DNA from: M3007 sp046299435
GTDB lineage: Bacteria; Bacteroidota; Bacteroidia; Chitinophagales; Saprospiraceae
Reading direction: 5' to 3'
Assembly (NCBI GenBank): GCA_046299435.1
Contig: JBKBIC010000026.1
Span: 1 to 35,082, forward strand
Length of the DNA: 35,082 nucleotides
The notes beneath the pieces are model-generated. The model did no database searches, had not been told where the DNA came from, and saw only the letters and a list, made by a program, of their open reading frames with translations. Below, piece by piece: positions 1-8,256 of this stretch. A program made the position numbers and the translations under genes. Position 1 is the stretch's first letter. Every line of letters starts with the position of its first letter.

Positions 1-1
1 C

Positions 2-523
2 AGCCTCTACATCTTCTCCGGCTGGAATTATTTGAAGGATATCCTCATCGCGCTGGACGCGCTGGATTTCACGCTCGTCAATCACCTGATTTGGAAATAC
101 CAGTTCGGCCTCGTGACCAAGCGCAAGTACGTCACTTCGCACTATCACGTCCTGTTTGCTTGCGTGGACGACAAGCAGCGGAAATTTTATCCGTATTCCC
201 GTTTTGCGAAGGACGCGCAGCACCCCGACGGCGGTTCGGCGCACTACCGCGACAAAGAAGATGTGTGGCAAATCCCGCGCGAATACTGGAACGGCGACGT
301 GAAAACGCCCACCAAACTGCCCGCCGAGCTCATCCGAAAAATCCTCGCGTACTCCTCCAAGCCGGGCGACGTGGTGCTCGACCCATTTTTGGGCAGCGGC
401 CAAGTGGCCGTGGTCAGCAAGTTGGTGGGCCGCCAGTTCACGGTTTTCGAGGTGGTGCCGGAGTATTTTGAGCTCGTGAAAAAGCGGCTCGAAAGCGGGC
501 AATACCGTATCAAAGCCGACTGA
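2..523 (+). CDS. DNA methyltransferase (N4/N6 type), C-terminal part
   Basis: The frame is open from base 2, so the start lies upstream of the window and only the last 173 codons are seen. The segment VLDPFLGSGQVAVVS is the SAM-binding motif I (DPFxGSG) of N4-cytosine/N6-adenine DNA methyltransferases. It sits near the C-terminus, which fits the class in which the catalytic motif comes first; that motif (S/D-PPY) is not visible here. Upstream residues such as NHLIWKYQFG and TSHYHVLF are typical of the Bacteroidota branch of this family. The protein would methylate a DNA base using SAM. No specificity subunit or clear restriction enzyme lies alongside, so it may be an orphan or belong to a system upstream. 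The next gene follows 53 bp later and has a nuclease-like motif, but its family occurs widely without a methyltransferase. Confidence 0.85.
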   Translation, partial: SLYIFSGWNYLKDILIALDALDFTLVNHLIWKYQFGLVTKRKYVTSHYHVLFACVDDKQRKFYPYSRFAKDAQHPDGGSAHYRDKEDVWQIPREYWNGDVKTPTKLPAELIRKILAYSSKPGDVVLDPFLGSGQVAVVSKLVGRQFTVFEVVPEYFELVKKRLESGQYRIKAD

Positions 524-534
524 CAGGCGCAGGC

Positions 535-560
535 TTTGCCGATTTTCAGGCTTATTTTTG
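535..560 (+). promoter_or_regulatory. Candidate Bacteroidota promoter for the 577 gene
   Basis: TATTTTTG at 553-560 matches the -7 consensus TAnnTTTG exactly, and TTTG occurs at 535-538. The 14-nt spacer is shorter than the usual 17-23, so the -33 assignment is weak. The ATG at 577 would have a leader of only about 10 nt. Confidence 0.4.
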
Positions 561-576
561 CAGAAAAAACGCCGAT

Positions 577-1221
577 ATGGAGGCCTTCAAAAAAATAAAA
601 TTGGACACCGACGAGCTGCTGGATGCTTTCAAGTTGAAGCGCAACCACAAATGCGAAGTATTGGGTGAGTTGCTCGGAACGACAGGCCATATCGAACCAG
701 AGGCTCTACGGGTTTTGGAACAAAAGCGTCAACGCTTGATAGTCGAAGGCGATTTTTGGAATGAAGAGGAGTTGAAAATGCACTTTCTGGCCTTCTTGTT
801 CGACTTTGCCCGTATTGATGAGGAAGGCAAAATCAAACTTTTTTACGAACGCCCGCTCTCGGCCATCCTCGGCGAGTACAAAATCACGGTCAAGTGCGAC
901 GCGCTCATCGCCACGCCGAAGGGCATCGGCACGCCCAAAAAACCCTACTTTTTCCTGCAAGAATTCAAAAAACAAAAGCGGCAAGAAGACGACGCGGAAG
1001 GCCAGATGCTCGCGGCCATGCTCATCGCCCAACATGAAAATGCGACCGGCCTGCCCGTGTACGGGGCTTATTTGCAGGGCAAAAACTGGACGTTCACCAC
1101 GCTGCACGAGCGCAATTACTGCGTCAGCAAGCAATTCGATGCAACGGACGAGGCCGATTTGCACCAGATACTGTTAGCCCTTCGGCAACTGAAAGTGCTG
1201 ATTTTGAGGCAATTGGATTGA
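577..1221 (+). CDS. Hypothetical protein with PD-(D/E)XK-like motif
   Basis: The product has 214 residues, no signal peptide and no membrane segment. It resembles a hypothetical family I associate with Bacteroidota genomes, often in many copies per genome. The visible pattern is D108 (CDALIATPK), then E129-F-K131 (LQEFKKQK), then Q143 in a helix (EGQMLAAMLIAQ). This is the D...ExK...Q layout of PD-(D/E)XK nuclease folds. A preceding WNEEELK helix (residues 61-67) could provide a further acidic residue. The function is unknown; a nuclease-like or degenerate nuclease fold is inference from motif spacing only. It lies downstream of a DNA methyltransferase, but the family is too widespread to infer a restriction-modification pair. 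Confidence 0.8.
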   Translation: MEAFKKIKLDTDELLDAFKLKRNHKCEVLGELLGTTGHIEPEALRVLEQKRQRLIVEGDFWNEEELKMHFLAFLFDFARIDEEGKIKLFYERPLSAILGEYKITVKCDALIATPKGIGTPKKPYFFLQEFKKQKRQEDDAEGQMLAAMLIAQHENATGLPVYGAYLQGKNWTFTTLHERNYCVSKQFDATDEADLHQILLALRQLKVLILRQLD

Positions 1222-1227
1222 AACGCC

Positions 1228-2048
1228 ATGCTGTTGCGCATCCACTTTCCCGCGCCGCCGCTCGCACAGTTTGTCGAGTCAATGGTCTTTTACGAAGGGC
1301 TGCCGCCCGGCCATTCCGTCGAGCGGCTCCTGCCCGACGGCGCGGCACACCTGCTCATCGAACTGGCTGACAAGCCGCAATTTGTGTTCGACAACGAGAC
1401 CTTGCTCGCCACGCAACGCTGCACCCACTCGTGGGTTTCGGGGATGCACACCGATTTCCTGTCCATCAGCGCGGAGCCGCGCTCGTCCATGTTCGTCGTC
1501 CGGTTCCGCCCGACGGGGGATGCGCCCGTTTTTGCGCGTGCCGATGCACCTGCTGAACAACCAAGTCGTGCCTGCCGATGCGATTTTGGGCCGTGACGTT
1601 GAGTTCCTGCGTGAACAGCTGCTCGAATCCGAAAGCCCAACGGCCAAATTCCAAGCTGCCGAAACATGGCTCTGGACTCAATTTTTGCCGACGGAAGTGC
1701 CCGCGCAGGTGGCGCAATTTGCGGCAGCGGCCATCGGTCAATCGCCGACGCTCGGTGGCATCCAACGGATTGTTGACAAAACGGGCTATCCCCAAAAACA
1801 CCTCATCCAGCTTTTGGCGCGAGCACATCGGCCTCGCGCCAAAAGCCTTTCAGCGGGTGCTGCGCTTCAATCGCGTGTTGCAGGAAGTCGAAACCCGCCG
1901 CGAAATCGTATGGAGCGAACTGGCCTACGATTGTGGGTTCGCCGACCAAGCCCATTTTATCCGCGAGTTTCGGCAGTTCGCGGGCTTCAACCCGGGCGAT
2001 TTTTTGAAAGCGCAGCGGCACTTCACGAATTATGTGGTGATTCGGTGA
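1228..2048 (+). pseudogene. AraC-family regulator broken by two frameshifts
   Basis: Three reading frames together code one AraC-type regulator. Frame 1 from ATG 1228 gives the N-terminal sensor domain (DUF6597-like; it contains RPDGAAHLLIEL-type residues and RFRPTG). Frame 2 continues with FLRVPMHLLNNQVV up to GYPQKHLIQL. Frame 3 gives REHIGLAPKAFQRVLRFN and the second helix-turn-helix (ELAYDCGFADQAHFIREF), ending at TGA 2046-2048. Removing one G from the run at 1515-1519 and one T from the run at 1812-1815 restores a continuous protein of about 272 residues, the usual family length. Both breaks are one extra base in a homopolymer. Either this is a recent pseudogene or the assembly carries two sequencing errors; the sequence cannot decide. 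The gene begins 6 bp after the stop of the 577 gene, so the two may be co-transcribed. Confidence 0.85.
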
Positions 2049-2113
2049 GGTAAATTTTTTACAATGAAAACCCGCCGCGCCACCGGACTTTTGTCGAACA
2101 AAAAGTTTTGAAA

Positions 2114-4153
2114 ATGAAAATCAACATCCTCGTTTTGTGGCTGGCGATTGCGTTGCCACTGGCTGTTTTCGCCCAAAAAAATGCAGACCCCGAACGCCAA
2201 TCGTACCTCGCCCACATCGCGGCGGCCAATGCCTCGCTGCGCCTGAACGATGCCATCGAAGCCAAACGCTGGCTCGCCGCCGCGCCCGAAAAACATCGCG
2301 GCTGGGAGTGGCGATACCTCGCGGCCACTGCCGACGCGAGCCTGCAAACCATCCAATTGGGCGACGAAAAACCCACCAATTTCAGCCTAAGCCCCGACGG
2401 CCAAACCCTCGCGTTGCCCATGACCGACGGCTCGGTGCGGTTGGCTGCCGCCGAAAATGGGCGCGAACTGCGGCGGCTCGTCGGCCACAAAATGGCGGTG
2501 TACGACGCGAAATTCAGTCCCGACGGGCAGCGCGTTTTCAGTTGCTCGCGCGATTCCACGCTGCGCGGCTGGGACGCGGGCACCGGGCGCGAACTTTGGC
2601 AGGCGCGTTCGGGCGGGCACGGGCTGGCTTGCGTAGCCGTGAATTTCGACGGCAGCCGCGTGGCCTGCGCGACTTGGTTCCGGGAAAAAGAACGCGGCGT
2701 GATTGGCCTCGTCAGCGTGTTCGAGGCGGGCACGGGCGCGTTGTTGCAGCGCGTGGAATTTGGCGTGAAACCCCTCCTCGGCCTCGCGTTCAGTCCCGGC
2801 GGCAGCCTGCTGGCCTGCGGCAATTGGGACGCACAAGTCGCTGTTTTTCAGGCAAATAACCTCGCCGCTGCGCCGACGGTTTTTGATTTTTCCGACCGAA
2901 AAGATTACCCCGCGATTGACGACATCGCGTTCAGTCCCGACGGCAAACGCATCGCCGCCGCGAGCAAATGCGGCGAGCCGCGCATCTGGGATTTGGCGAC
3001 CGGAAAACGCGCGCTCGAACTGCGCGGCCACCGCCAATCGGTCATGGCACTGGCGTTCAGCCACGACGGGTCGCGCATTTTCACGGCAGGCGACGAGGGC
3101 GTTTTGCACACTTGGGACGCGGCGAGCGGGCTGCTGCTCGCCCAATCGTTCGGCCACGAGGGGCGCGTCACGCGCATTTGCCCCGAACCGAACGGCCTGC
3201 GGCTGCTGACTTTGGCCGACGACCGCACGCTGCGCCGCTGGTCGGCCAGCGCGGGTGCGGCATTTTCCGCGCCCGACGGCCTCGCCGAATATGTCTATGG
3301 CATGGCCCTCAGCCCCGACGGCGGGTTGCTCGCCACGAACGGCCCGGACGCGCACGTTTCGATTTGGGACGCGGCCACCGGGCGGCTGCTCCGCAAATTC
3401 CCCGGCCTCGACGAGGGCGTGAACGCGCTCAGTTTCAGCCCCGACGGACGGTTTTTGCTGGGCAGCAATTGGGACAAAGCCGTCAAAATCTGGGATATCG
3501 AAACCGGAAAAGTGCAGCGCGAATTGGCGGGCTTCACCGACGGCAGCAGCGGTTGCGTCATCAGCCCGGACGGCAAATGGGCGGCGGTGGCCGCACGAAA
3601 AACGGGCGTTTTCATCTGGGAAATCGCCAGCGGGCAGCTCGTCAAAACACTCGAACACGCGGGCGGCACTTATTGCGTGGCGTTCAGCCCGGACTCAAAA
3701 ACGCTCGTGGCGGGCGGCAACGACGGCTCGATTCCCTGCTGGCGCACGTCCGATTTCGAGAAAATCCGCGACCTGAAAGGCCACAAATCGCCGGTCTATT
3801 CGCTGGTTTTTTCGCCCGATGGTCGGCAGTTGTTGTCGGGCAGCGAGGACAAGACTGCCTTGCTTTGGAACATGGAAACGGGCGAAATCATCCACAAATT
3901 GACGGGCCACGCGCAGCGCATCTGGACGGTGGCATTCGCGCCCGACGGCAGCCGCGTGGCGACGGGCAGCGCGGACAAATCCGTGTTGCTCTGGGACACA
4001 GCCACTGGCGAACGGCTGCTGAACCTCCCCGGCGCGACGGAAGGCGTGTACAATTTGGCGTTCACGCCCGACGGCAAACGCTTGATTGCCAATGCTTCCG
4101 GGGCCAATATTTTGGTGTTCGATACGGTGGCGGAACGAGAGCGGCGGCGATGA
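2114..4153 (+). CDS. Exported WD40-repeat protein, 14 blades
   Basis: ATG 2114 is preferred over the in-frame TTG 2108 because it begins a clean signal peptide (MKINILVLWLAIALPLAVFAQ). After a short helical stretch ending in RGWEWRYL (about residues 40-75), the rest is WD40 repeats. I count 14 FSPDG-type turns followed by a W-D/F-D-type strand end (IWDLATG, LWNMETG, LWDTATG and so on), enough for two seven-bladed propellers. There is no fused kinase, caspase or TPR domain and no sorting domain. WD40 propellers are protein-interaction platforms; the partner is unknown. The signal peptide places it in the periplasm or at the cell surface. It is a single gene, closed by the hairpin at 4153-4191 that it shares with the convergent lipoprotein gene. 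Confidence 0.9.
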   Translation: MKINILVLWLAIALPLAVFAQKNADPERQSYLAHIAAANASLRLNDAIEAKRWLAAAPEKHRGWEWRYLAATADASLQTIQLGDEKPTNFSLSPDGQTLALPMTDGSVRLAAAENGRELRRLVGHKMAVYDAKFSPDGQRVFSCSRDSTLRGWDAGTGRELWQARSGGHGLACVAVNFDGSRVACATWFREKERGVIGLVSVFEAGTGALLQRVEFGVKPLLGLAFSPGGSLLACGNWDAQVAVFQANNLAAAPTVFDFSDRKDYPAIDDIAFSPDGKRIAAASKCGEPRIWDLATGKRALELRGHRQSVMALAFSHDGSRIFTAGDEGVLHTWDAASGLLLAQSFGHEGRVTRICPEPNGLRLLTLADDRTLRRWSASAGAAFSAPDGLAEYVYGMALSPDGGLLATNGPDAHVSIWDAATGRLLRKFPGLDEGVNALSFSPDGRFLLGSNWDKAVKIWDIETGKVQRELAGFTDGSSGCVISPDGKWAAVAARKTGVFIWEIASGQLVKTLEHAGGTYCVAFSPDSKTLVAGGNDGSIPCWRTSDFEKIRDLKGHKSPVYSLVFSPDGRQLLSGSEDKTALLWNMETGEIIHKLTGHAQRIWTVAFAPDGSRVATGSADKSVLLWDTATGERLLNLPGATEGVYNLAFTPDGKRLIANASGANILVFDTVAERERRR

Positions 4154-4191
4154 AAAAGGCAGCCTCGGCACAGTACCGAGGCTGCCTTTTT
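4153..4191. terminator. Bidirectional rho-independent terminator
   Basis: GGCAGCCTCGG (4158-4168) pairs with CCGAGGCTGCC (4176-4186) around a 7-nt loop, flanked by A5 on the left and T5 on the right. It can stop both the WD40 gene and the convergent minus-strand lipoprotein gene. Confidence 0.9.
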
Positions 4192-4212
4192 CGGTGGTTC
4201 CATGCTTGAACT

Positions 4213-5289
4213 TCACTTTTTTCGGGTGTAGGTCAACGTGTTGCCCGTGCCGCCGATTTGCGAAAGTTGCAGCGTTTTGCCGTCGGCCTTGACCACCGCG
4301 TGGCACATTTCGTCTTGGCCGAAAATTTTGAGGCACGGGGTTTTGCCCGCCGGGTTGCAGTCTTTCGGGCAGGTTGGGAAGTAGTTGAACAGGTATTCGC
4401 CCATGTTTTCCTCGCCATGCATTTCCGTGTAAAAGCCGTCGGCGATTTTCAACATGGCCTTTGGGTCGGCGGTGGATTGCCATTCGCCGAGCAGGTTTTG
4501 GGCGGTTTTTGCCTCGTTTTTCGTCAGGAACGGGTTCTCAAAGCTTACCCGTTTGTACTTGCCGTCGGCCCGCACGTTGTGGCCGAAGCCGCAAGTCGCA
4601 TCGTCGCCCTGTGCCGTCTGGATTTCCAAGCTGTCGCCCCAAAAGAATTTCAGTTGGCACGCTCCGCCGAATTCTTTGGTCGTGAATTCCGCTTCGTGGG
4701 GCATCAAAAGCGTGGCTTCGCCTTCCATATAGCCTTGATTATGAGCGGGTTTGCCGCCCACGACGGTCAGTTTGAAGCGGAGTTTGTCGCCCGCGATTTG
4801 GCTGACGAGCAGCTCGCCGGAGCCACCTTCGTCGGGCAGTTCGTAGGCATACGTCCCGGTCAGGGCGACGGGTTGAAAAATCGCGTCTTCGAGCTCGGAG
4901 GCAATGGCGAGCTGTTCGATGACATCGAGGATGGTTTTCGCCATTTCGCCCAGTTTTGGGTCGTTTTCGAGTGGTTTGACGGCTTCGACGATTTGTTGCT
5001 GCATGGCAAAACGCGCCTCCGTCGCGCCGAATTTGGCGGAGTTGAACAGCACGCTGTCGCGCATGATGTGCAGCCAACCGATGACGTGGTCTTCGCCTTT
5101 TTCATACGTTTTTTGGAACTGGCCGAGCGTGGCCGCCGGGTTTTTCACCAATTCGTCTTTGACGGCGACGGCCTCCACGACGCAGGCGTTCGTGGCGCAT
5201 TGGCAGAACTTGTCCCAAGCCGTCGGCGGGGTGGTTTGGCAGGCGAAAAAGAGAGTGAGGAGCGTGAAAAATGGGAATGCGTTTTTCAT
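4213..5289 (-). CDS. Hypothetical lipoprotein
   Basis: ATG at 5289 gives a short lipoprotein signal (MKNAFPFFTLLTLFFAC) with Cys as the predicted lipidated residue; an ATG 30 nt upstream would bury it. The mature part has a Cys-rich start (FCQCATNAC), a helical region to about residue 130, and a beta-rich C-terminal half with further cysteines (CGFG, CPKDC). I do not recognise a family. It follows the ABC exporter gene by only 26 bp on the same strand, so the two are probably one transcript, ended by the 4153-4191 hairpin. A role linked to the exporter is inference from position only. Confidence 0.8.
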   Translation of the reverse strand: MKNAFPFFTLLTLFFACQTTPPTAWDKFCQCATNACVVEAVAVKDELVKNPAATLGQFQKTYEKGEDHVIGWLHIMRDSVLFNSAKFGATEARFAMQQQIVEAVKPLENDPKLGEMAKTILDVIEQLAIASELEDAIFQPVALTGTYAYELPDEGGSGELLVSQIAGDKLRFKLTVVGGKPAHNQGYMEGEATLLMPHEAEFTTKEFGGACQLKFFWGDSLEIQTAQGDDATCGFGHNVRADGKYKRVSFENPFLTKNEAKTAQNLLGEWQSTADPKAMLKIADGFYTEMHGEENMGEYLFNYFPTCPKDCNPAGKTPCLKIFGQDEMCHAVVKADGKTLQLSQIGGTGNTLTYTRKK

Positions 5290-5315
5290 TTTATGTTGAT
5301 GCAATTTGTTGATAA

Positions 5316-7094
5316 TCAATCAGCAATGGCCTCCGCCACCTGCAAAAACTGCTTTTCGTACAGCTCGCGGTACTTGCCGTCCTCGATTTGGAGCAGCTCG
5401 GCGTGCGGGCCGAATTCCTGCACCTCGCCTCTGTCCAAGACCAAAATATTGGTCGCGTGGCGGATGGTCGAGAGCCGGTGCGCGATGATGATGCTCGTGC
5501 GGCGGGCGATGAGCTTTTCGATGGCAAACTGGATGATGCCCTCCGTTTCGGGGTCAATGCTCGACGTGGCCTCGTCCAAAATCAGGATGTCTGGATTGAA
5601 CACGAGGGCGCGGACGAACGAAATCAATTGCCGCTGGCCCATCGAAAGCGTGGCCCCGCGTTCCATGACTTGGTAGTGGTAGCCGCCGGGCAGTTTTTCG
5701 ATAAACCCGTGTGCGCCAATCATTTGCGCGGCTTCGATGACTTGTTTTTCGGTGATGTTCGGGTCGCGCAAGGTGATGTTTTCGAGCACCGTGCCGCTGA
5801 ACAGAAATACGTCCTGCAACACAATCGCCACGCGGCGGCGCAGCGCGAACACGTCGAAATCGTGAATGTCGCGCCCGTCAATTCGGATTTTGCCGCCCGT
5901 GATTTCGTAAAAACGGGTCAGCAGCGAGATGATGGTCGTTTTGCCGCTGCCCGTGCTGCCGACGAGCGCGAGTGTTTCGCCGGGTTTTATTTTGAACGAC
6001 ACGTCCCTAAGTATCGGGTTTTCAGGCAGATACGAGAAGTCCACGTTTTCAAAGGCCACTTCGCCGCGCAGTTTTTCGGGCGCGAACGTGCCGGTGTTTT
6101 GCACGCGGTCGCGGTTTTCCAAGAGCAAAAACACGCGCTCGGCGGCGATGAGGCCCATTTGCAGGGTGTTGAATTTGTCGGCCAGCATCCGAATCGGGCG
6201 GTACAACATCGAAATGTACAGCGGGAACGCGACCAAAGTGCCGAGCGTGACCTCCTCCGCGAGCACACCTTTCGCGCCATACCAGACCATGAGGCCGAGC
6301 GAGAGTGCGGAAATGATGTCCACCACCGGGAAAAAAATGGCGTAGGCCAAGATGCTGCGGAGGTTGGCGGAGGTGTAGTCGTGGTTGATTTTTTTGAATT
6401 TCGCGGCCTCGCGCTCCTCGGCGTTGAAAATCTGGACGATGCGCATCCCCGAAATCCGCTCCTGCAAAAACGAGTTCATGGTGGCGATGTGCGTCCGTAC
6501 CTTTTCGTAGCTTTTTCGGACGCTTTCTTTGAACGCATAGCTACCCCAAATCAGCAGCGGGAACACGGACAGCACCACGAGCGTCAGTTTCCAAGAAGTC
6601 CAAAACATGATGCCCATGACGGCGGCGATGCTCACCAAATCGGCCAAAATCGTCACGCTGCCTTCGGCAAAAATGGTGTTGATGCTTTCCACGTCGTTGA
6701 TGGTGCGCGTGGTGCTCTGGCCGATGGGGGTTTTGTCGAAGTAGTTGAGATTCAACGAAGTAACGTGGTTGAACACCCGCACCCGCAGGTCGCGGATGAC
6801 GGCTTGGCCGAGCCAGTCGGCATGGTACAGGAAAAAATAGCGCAGCACTGACTCCAAAATCAGCAGCCCGAAAATGGCACAGGCCAATAGCGTCATGCCC
6901 CGCACGTCGGCGGCGAAAACGTAATTGTCCACCATTGTTTCGAGCAATTTCGGGCGGGCGACAGCCAGCGGCGCGAGCACCAGTGCGAGCGTGGCAGTGA
7001 GGAAAAACGTGCCTTTGTACGGCTTGACCATCGCCATGACACGGCGAAAAAGCGAAAAACTGATTTTCTGCGGCGCGGAACTGACTTCTGACAT
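5316..7094 (-). CDS. ABC exporter, fused membrane and ATPase domains (MsbA/MdlB-like)
   Basis: The product has 592 residues from ATG 7094; an upstream in-frame ATG at 7166 would add a tail with no homology look. The N-terminal half carries about six transmembrane helices of the type I exporter fold (from FLTATLALVLAPLAVA onward). The C-terminal half is a complete ATPase: Walker A GSTGSGKTT (K385), Q-loop VLQDVFLFSG, signature LSMGQRQ, Walker B ILILDEAT and switch histidine IIIAHRLST. It probably works as a homodimer or heterodimer exporting lipid or drug-like substrates; the substrate cannot be read from sequence. The lipoprotein gene follows 26 bp downstream. A near-consensus -7 element (7155-7162) lies about 60 bp upstream of the start. 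Confidence 0.93.
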   Translation of the reverse strand: MSEVSSAPQKISFSLFRRVMAMVKPYKGTFFLTATLALVLAPLAVARPKLLETMVDNYVFAADVRGMTLLACAIFGLLILESVLRYFFLYHADWLGQAVIRDLRVRVFNHVTSLNLNYFDKTPIGQSTTRTINDVESINTIFAEGSVTILADLVSIAAVMGIMFWTSWKLTLVVLSVFPLLIWGSYAFKESVRKSYEKVRTHIATMNSFLQERISGMRIVQIFNAEEREAAKFKKINHDYTSANLRSILAYAIFFPVVDIISALSLGLMVWYGAKGVLAEEVTLGTLVAFPLYISMLYRPIRMLADKFNTLQMGLIAAERVFLLLENRDRVQNTGTFAPEKLRGEVAFENVDFSYLPENPILRDVSFKIKPGETLALVGSTGSGKTTIISLLTRFYEITGGKIRIDGRDIHDFDVFALRRRVAIVLQDVFLFSGTVLENITLRDPNITEKQVIEAAQMIGAHGFIEKLPGGYHYQVMERGATLSMGQRQLISFVRALVFNPDILILDEATSSIDPETEGIIQFAIEKLIARRTSIIIAHRLSTIRHATNILVLDRGEVQEFGPHAELLQIEDGKYRELYEKQFLQVAEAIAD

Positions 7095-7154
7095 TCGGGA
7101 AAAGGTGGGAAAAGAGGAGGCGAAGTGTGTTTCCCGAAAACCGGGAACGGGCGG

Positions 7155-7162
7155 CAAAGTTC
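7155..7162 (-). promoter_or_regulatory. Candidate -7 element for the ABC exporter gene
   Basis: On the minus strand this reads GAACTTTG, one mismatch from TAnnTTTG. It lies about 60 bp upstream of ATG 7094. No good -33 box was seen. Confidence 0.35.
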
Positions 7163-7211
7163 GCAAGTGGGCGGCGAGTGGCGGGTTTTCGGTGATAAAG
7201 TTTTGGAGCGG

Positions 7212-7535
7212 TCAATCAGGCGTGATTTTCTTTTTCAATGGATTGCCGCGAGGCCGCCGCCCGTGTTCGGCCTCAAACGCTGTGATGTGCTCATCCTCAA
7301 CCTCCTCAGCCCGTTTTCTGCCGGGGATTCCGGTCATCAAAATCCGGCCAAAATAGCGCAACCAACCTGCCGCAAGGTTCAGGATTGACAATTGCCCGCG
7401 CACCCGTTTGGATAGCCCGTCGGCACCGATTGGCCCGTCGCTGATGCCGTATTTGAACACCTCTTTTTCTTGCTCGTCGGCGATTTCGTACAAGTGGTAA
7501 TCGTTGAGATTTTGGTGGGAGTTTCCGTGCGGCAT
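7212..7535 (-). CDS. Small GIY-YIG/URI-fold-like protein, possible toxin nuclease
   Basis: ATG 7535 gives 107 residues and starts 5 bp after the stop of the DUF4240 gene; an ATG at 7562 would overlap that gene and add nine residues. The sequence shows the layout of the GIY-YIG fold: Y13-x-x-Y16-x-I18, then K28-Y29-G30-I31-S, then basic residues R44/R46 in a helix (GLSKRVRGQL), an acidic helix with E80 (AEEVEDEHI), and N98 near the end (RRPRGNP). I associate similar proteins in Saprospiria with the URI-fold toxin 2 family of polymorphic toxins, from memory only. It has no signal peptide and no long N-terminal delivery region, so it is a free-standing domain. Coupling with the DUF4240 gene suggests a toxin/immunity-like pair; activity is untested. 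Confidence 0.75.
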   Translation of the reverse strand: MPHGNSHQNLNDYHLYEIADEQEKEVFKYGISDGPIGADGLSKRVRGQLSILNLAAGWLRYFGRILMTGIPGRKRAEEVEDEHITAFEAEHGRRPRGNPLKKKITPD

Positions 7536-7540
7536 GGGAT

Positions 7541-8110
7541 TTAGGCGCGTTTTTCGTTCCAAGCGGCGGTATTTCCGCCTGTTTCGTAGTCAAACTTGGG
7601 GATGTGCTCGAAATCCCGGCCTGTCTTCCGGCGATAGGCTTCGGCGGCCAAGCCCAGCAATGCTTCGAACGAAAGTCCGACGGGAAACTGCTGAGGGTTG
7701 GTCAGCACACGCTCGAAAAATTCCTGCCCGTTGGCCACAACGCAGCATCGGTCGTACAGAAATCCGTCGCTGGAAAGGTATGCCTCCGGGTCGCCGCCGA
7801 CCGAGGCGAGGGCATGGGCGGGCGTGTCTAATTGCCACAATTTTTCGGAAAGGATGTCTAAAAACTGATGAATGTTGCCCAACGGCATAGATGCCAATGC
7901 TGCGACGGCGGGTTCCAAAACAGCATCGTCGTCGCCTGCTTTTGACCAATCGAGCCGCGAAATCACTTCCCAAAATTGCTGTTGGGTCATCCAATTTTGA
8001 GGCTGTTTGCCGACGCGCAGTTCTAGTTCGGCGGGGCCAAATTGGGCTTTCAAATCCCGGATGAATTGCTCGTTGACCGATTCGAGGTTGAGGTGGATAG
8101 TAGTGGACAT
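7541..8110 (-). CDS. DUF4240-domain protein
   Basis: The product has 189 residues. From about residue 42 it matches my memory of DUF4240: FWEVISRLDW, GDDDAVLEPAVAALASMP, a helix with FLDILSEKLWQLDTPAHA, YLSSDGFLYDRCCVVANG and AYRRKTGRDF. Before this comes a 40-residue beta-helix segment (TTIHLNLESVNEQFIRDL) resembling the N-terminus of small Bacteroidota antitoxins. The biochemical role of DUF4240 is not known to me. The downstream GIY-YIG-like gene begins 5 bp after its stop, so translation is probably coupled, and this would be the antitoxin or immunity partner if the pair is a toxin system. A perfect -7 element lies at 8136-8143. Confidence 0.85.
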   Translation of the reverse strand: MSTTIHLNLESVNEQFIRDLKAQFGPAELELRVGKQPQNWMTQQQFWEVISRLDWSKAGDDDAVLEPAVAALASMPLGNIHQFLDILSEKLWQLDTPAHALASVGGDPEAYLSSDGFLYDRCCVVANGQEFFERVLTNPQQFPVGLSFEALLGLAAEAYRRKTGRDFEHIPKFDYETGGNTAAWNEKRA

Positions 8111-8135
8111 GGCGGCGCGGCTGTTTTGGCCTGTG

Positions 8136-8143
8136 CAAAGTTA
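8136..8143 (-). promoter_or_regulatory. -7 promoter element for the DUF4240 unit
   Basis: The minus strand reads TAACTTTG, a perfect TAnnTTTG, about 26 bp upstream of ATG 8110. A -33 box is not clear. Confidence 0.5.
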
Positions 8144-8191
8144 GCATCGTGGCTGCACGGGACGAGATGAAAATTTGACTGCCGCTTTCTG

Positions 8192-8231
8192 AAAAACAAA
8201 AAAAGCGGCGAGGGCCGATGCCCGCGCCGCT
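8192..8231 (-). terminator. Rho-independent terminator of the Fn3/T9SS gene
   Basis: Read on the minus strand, AGCGGCG-x-GGGC pairs with GCCC-x-CGCCGCT (8204-8231) around a 4-nt loop and is followed by a T-rich run (8192-8203). It closes the gene ending at 8257. Confidence 0.85.
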
Positions 8232-8256
8232 GCTTCAGTAATGATTCAACAGTTGC

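Noticed and set aside
577..1221. Restriction endonuclease partner of the methyltransferase at 2-523
   Set aside because: The motif is suggestive, but the family appears widely in Bacteroidota without a methyltransferase, so a restriction-modification pair is not supported.
2085..2107. Palindrome TTTTGT-CGA-ACAAAA before the WD40 gene
   Set aside because: Arms are six AT-rich base pairs and no regulator is linked to it; chance is a sufficient explanation.
2387..3658. 423-codon minus-strand frame opposite the WD40 gene
   Set aside because: It is the antisense of repeated FSPDG/WD segments and has no domain of its own.
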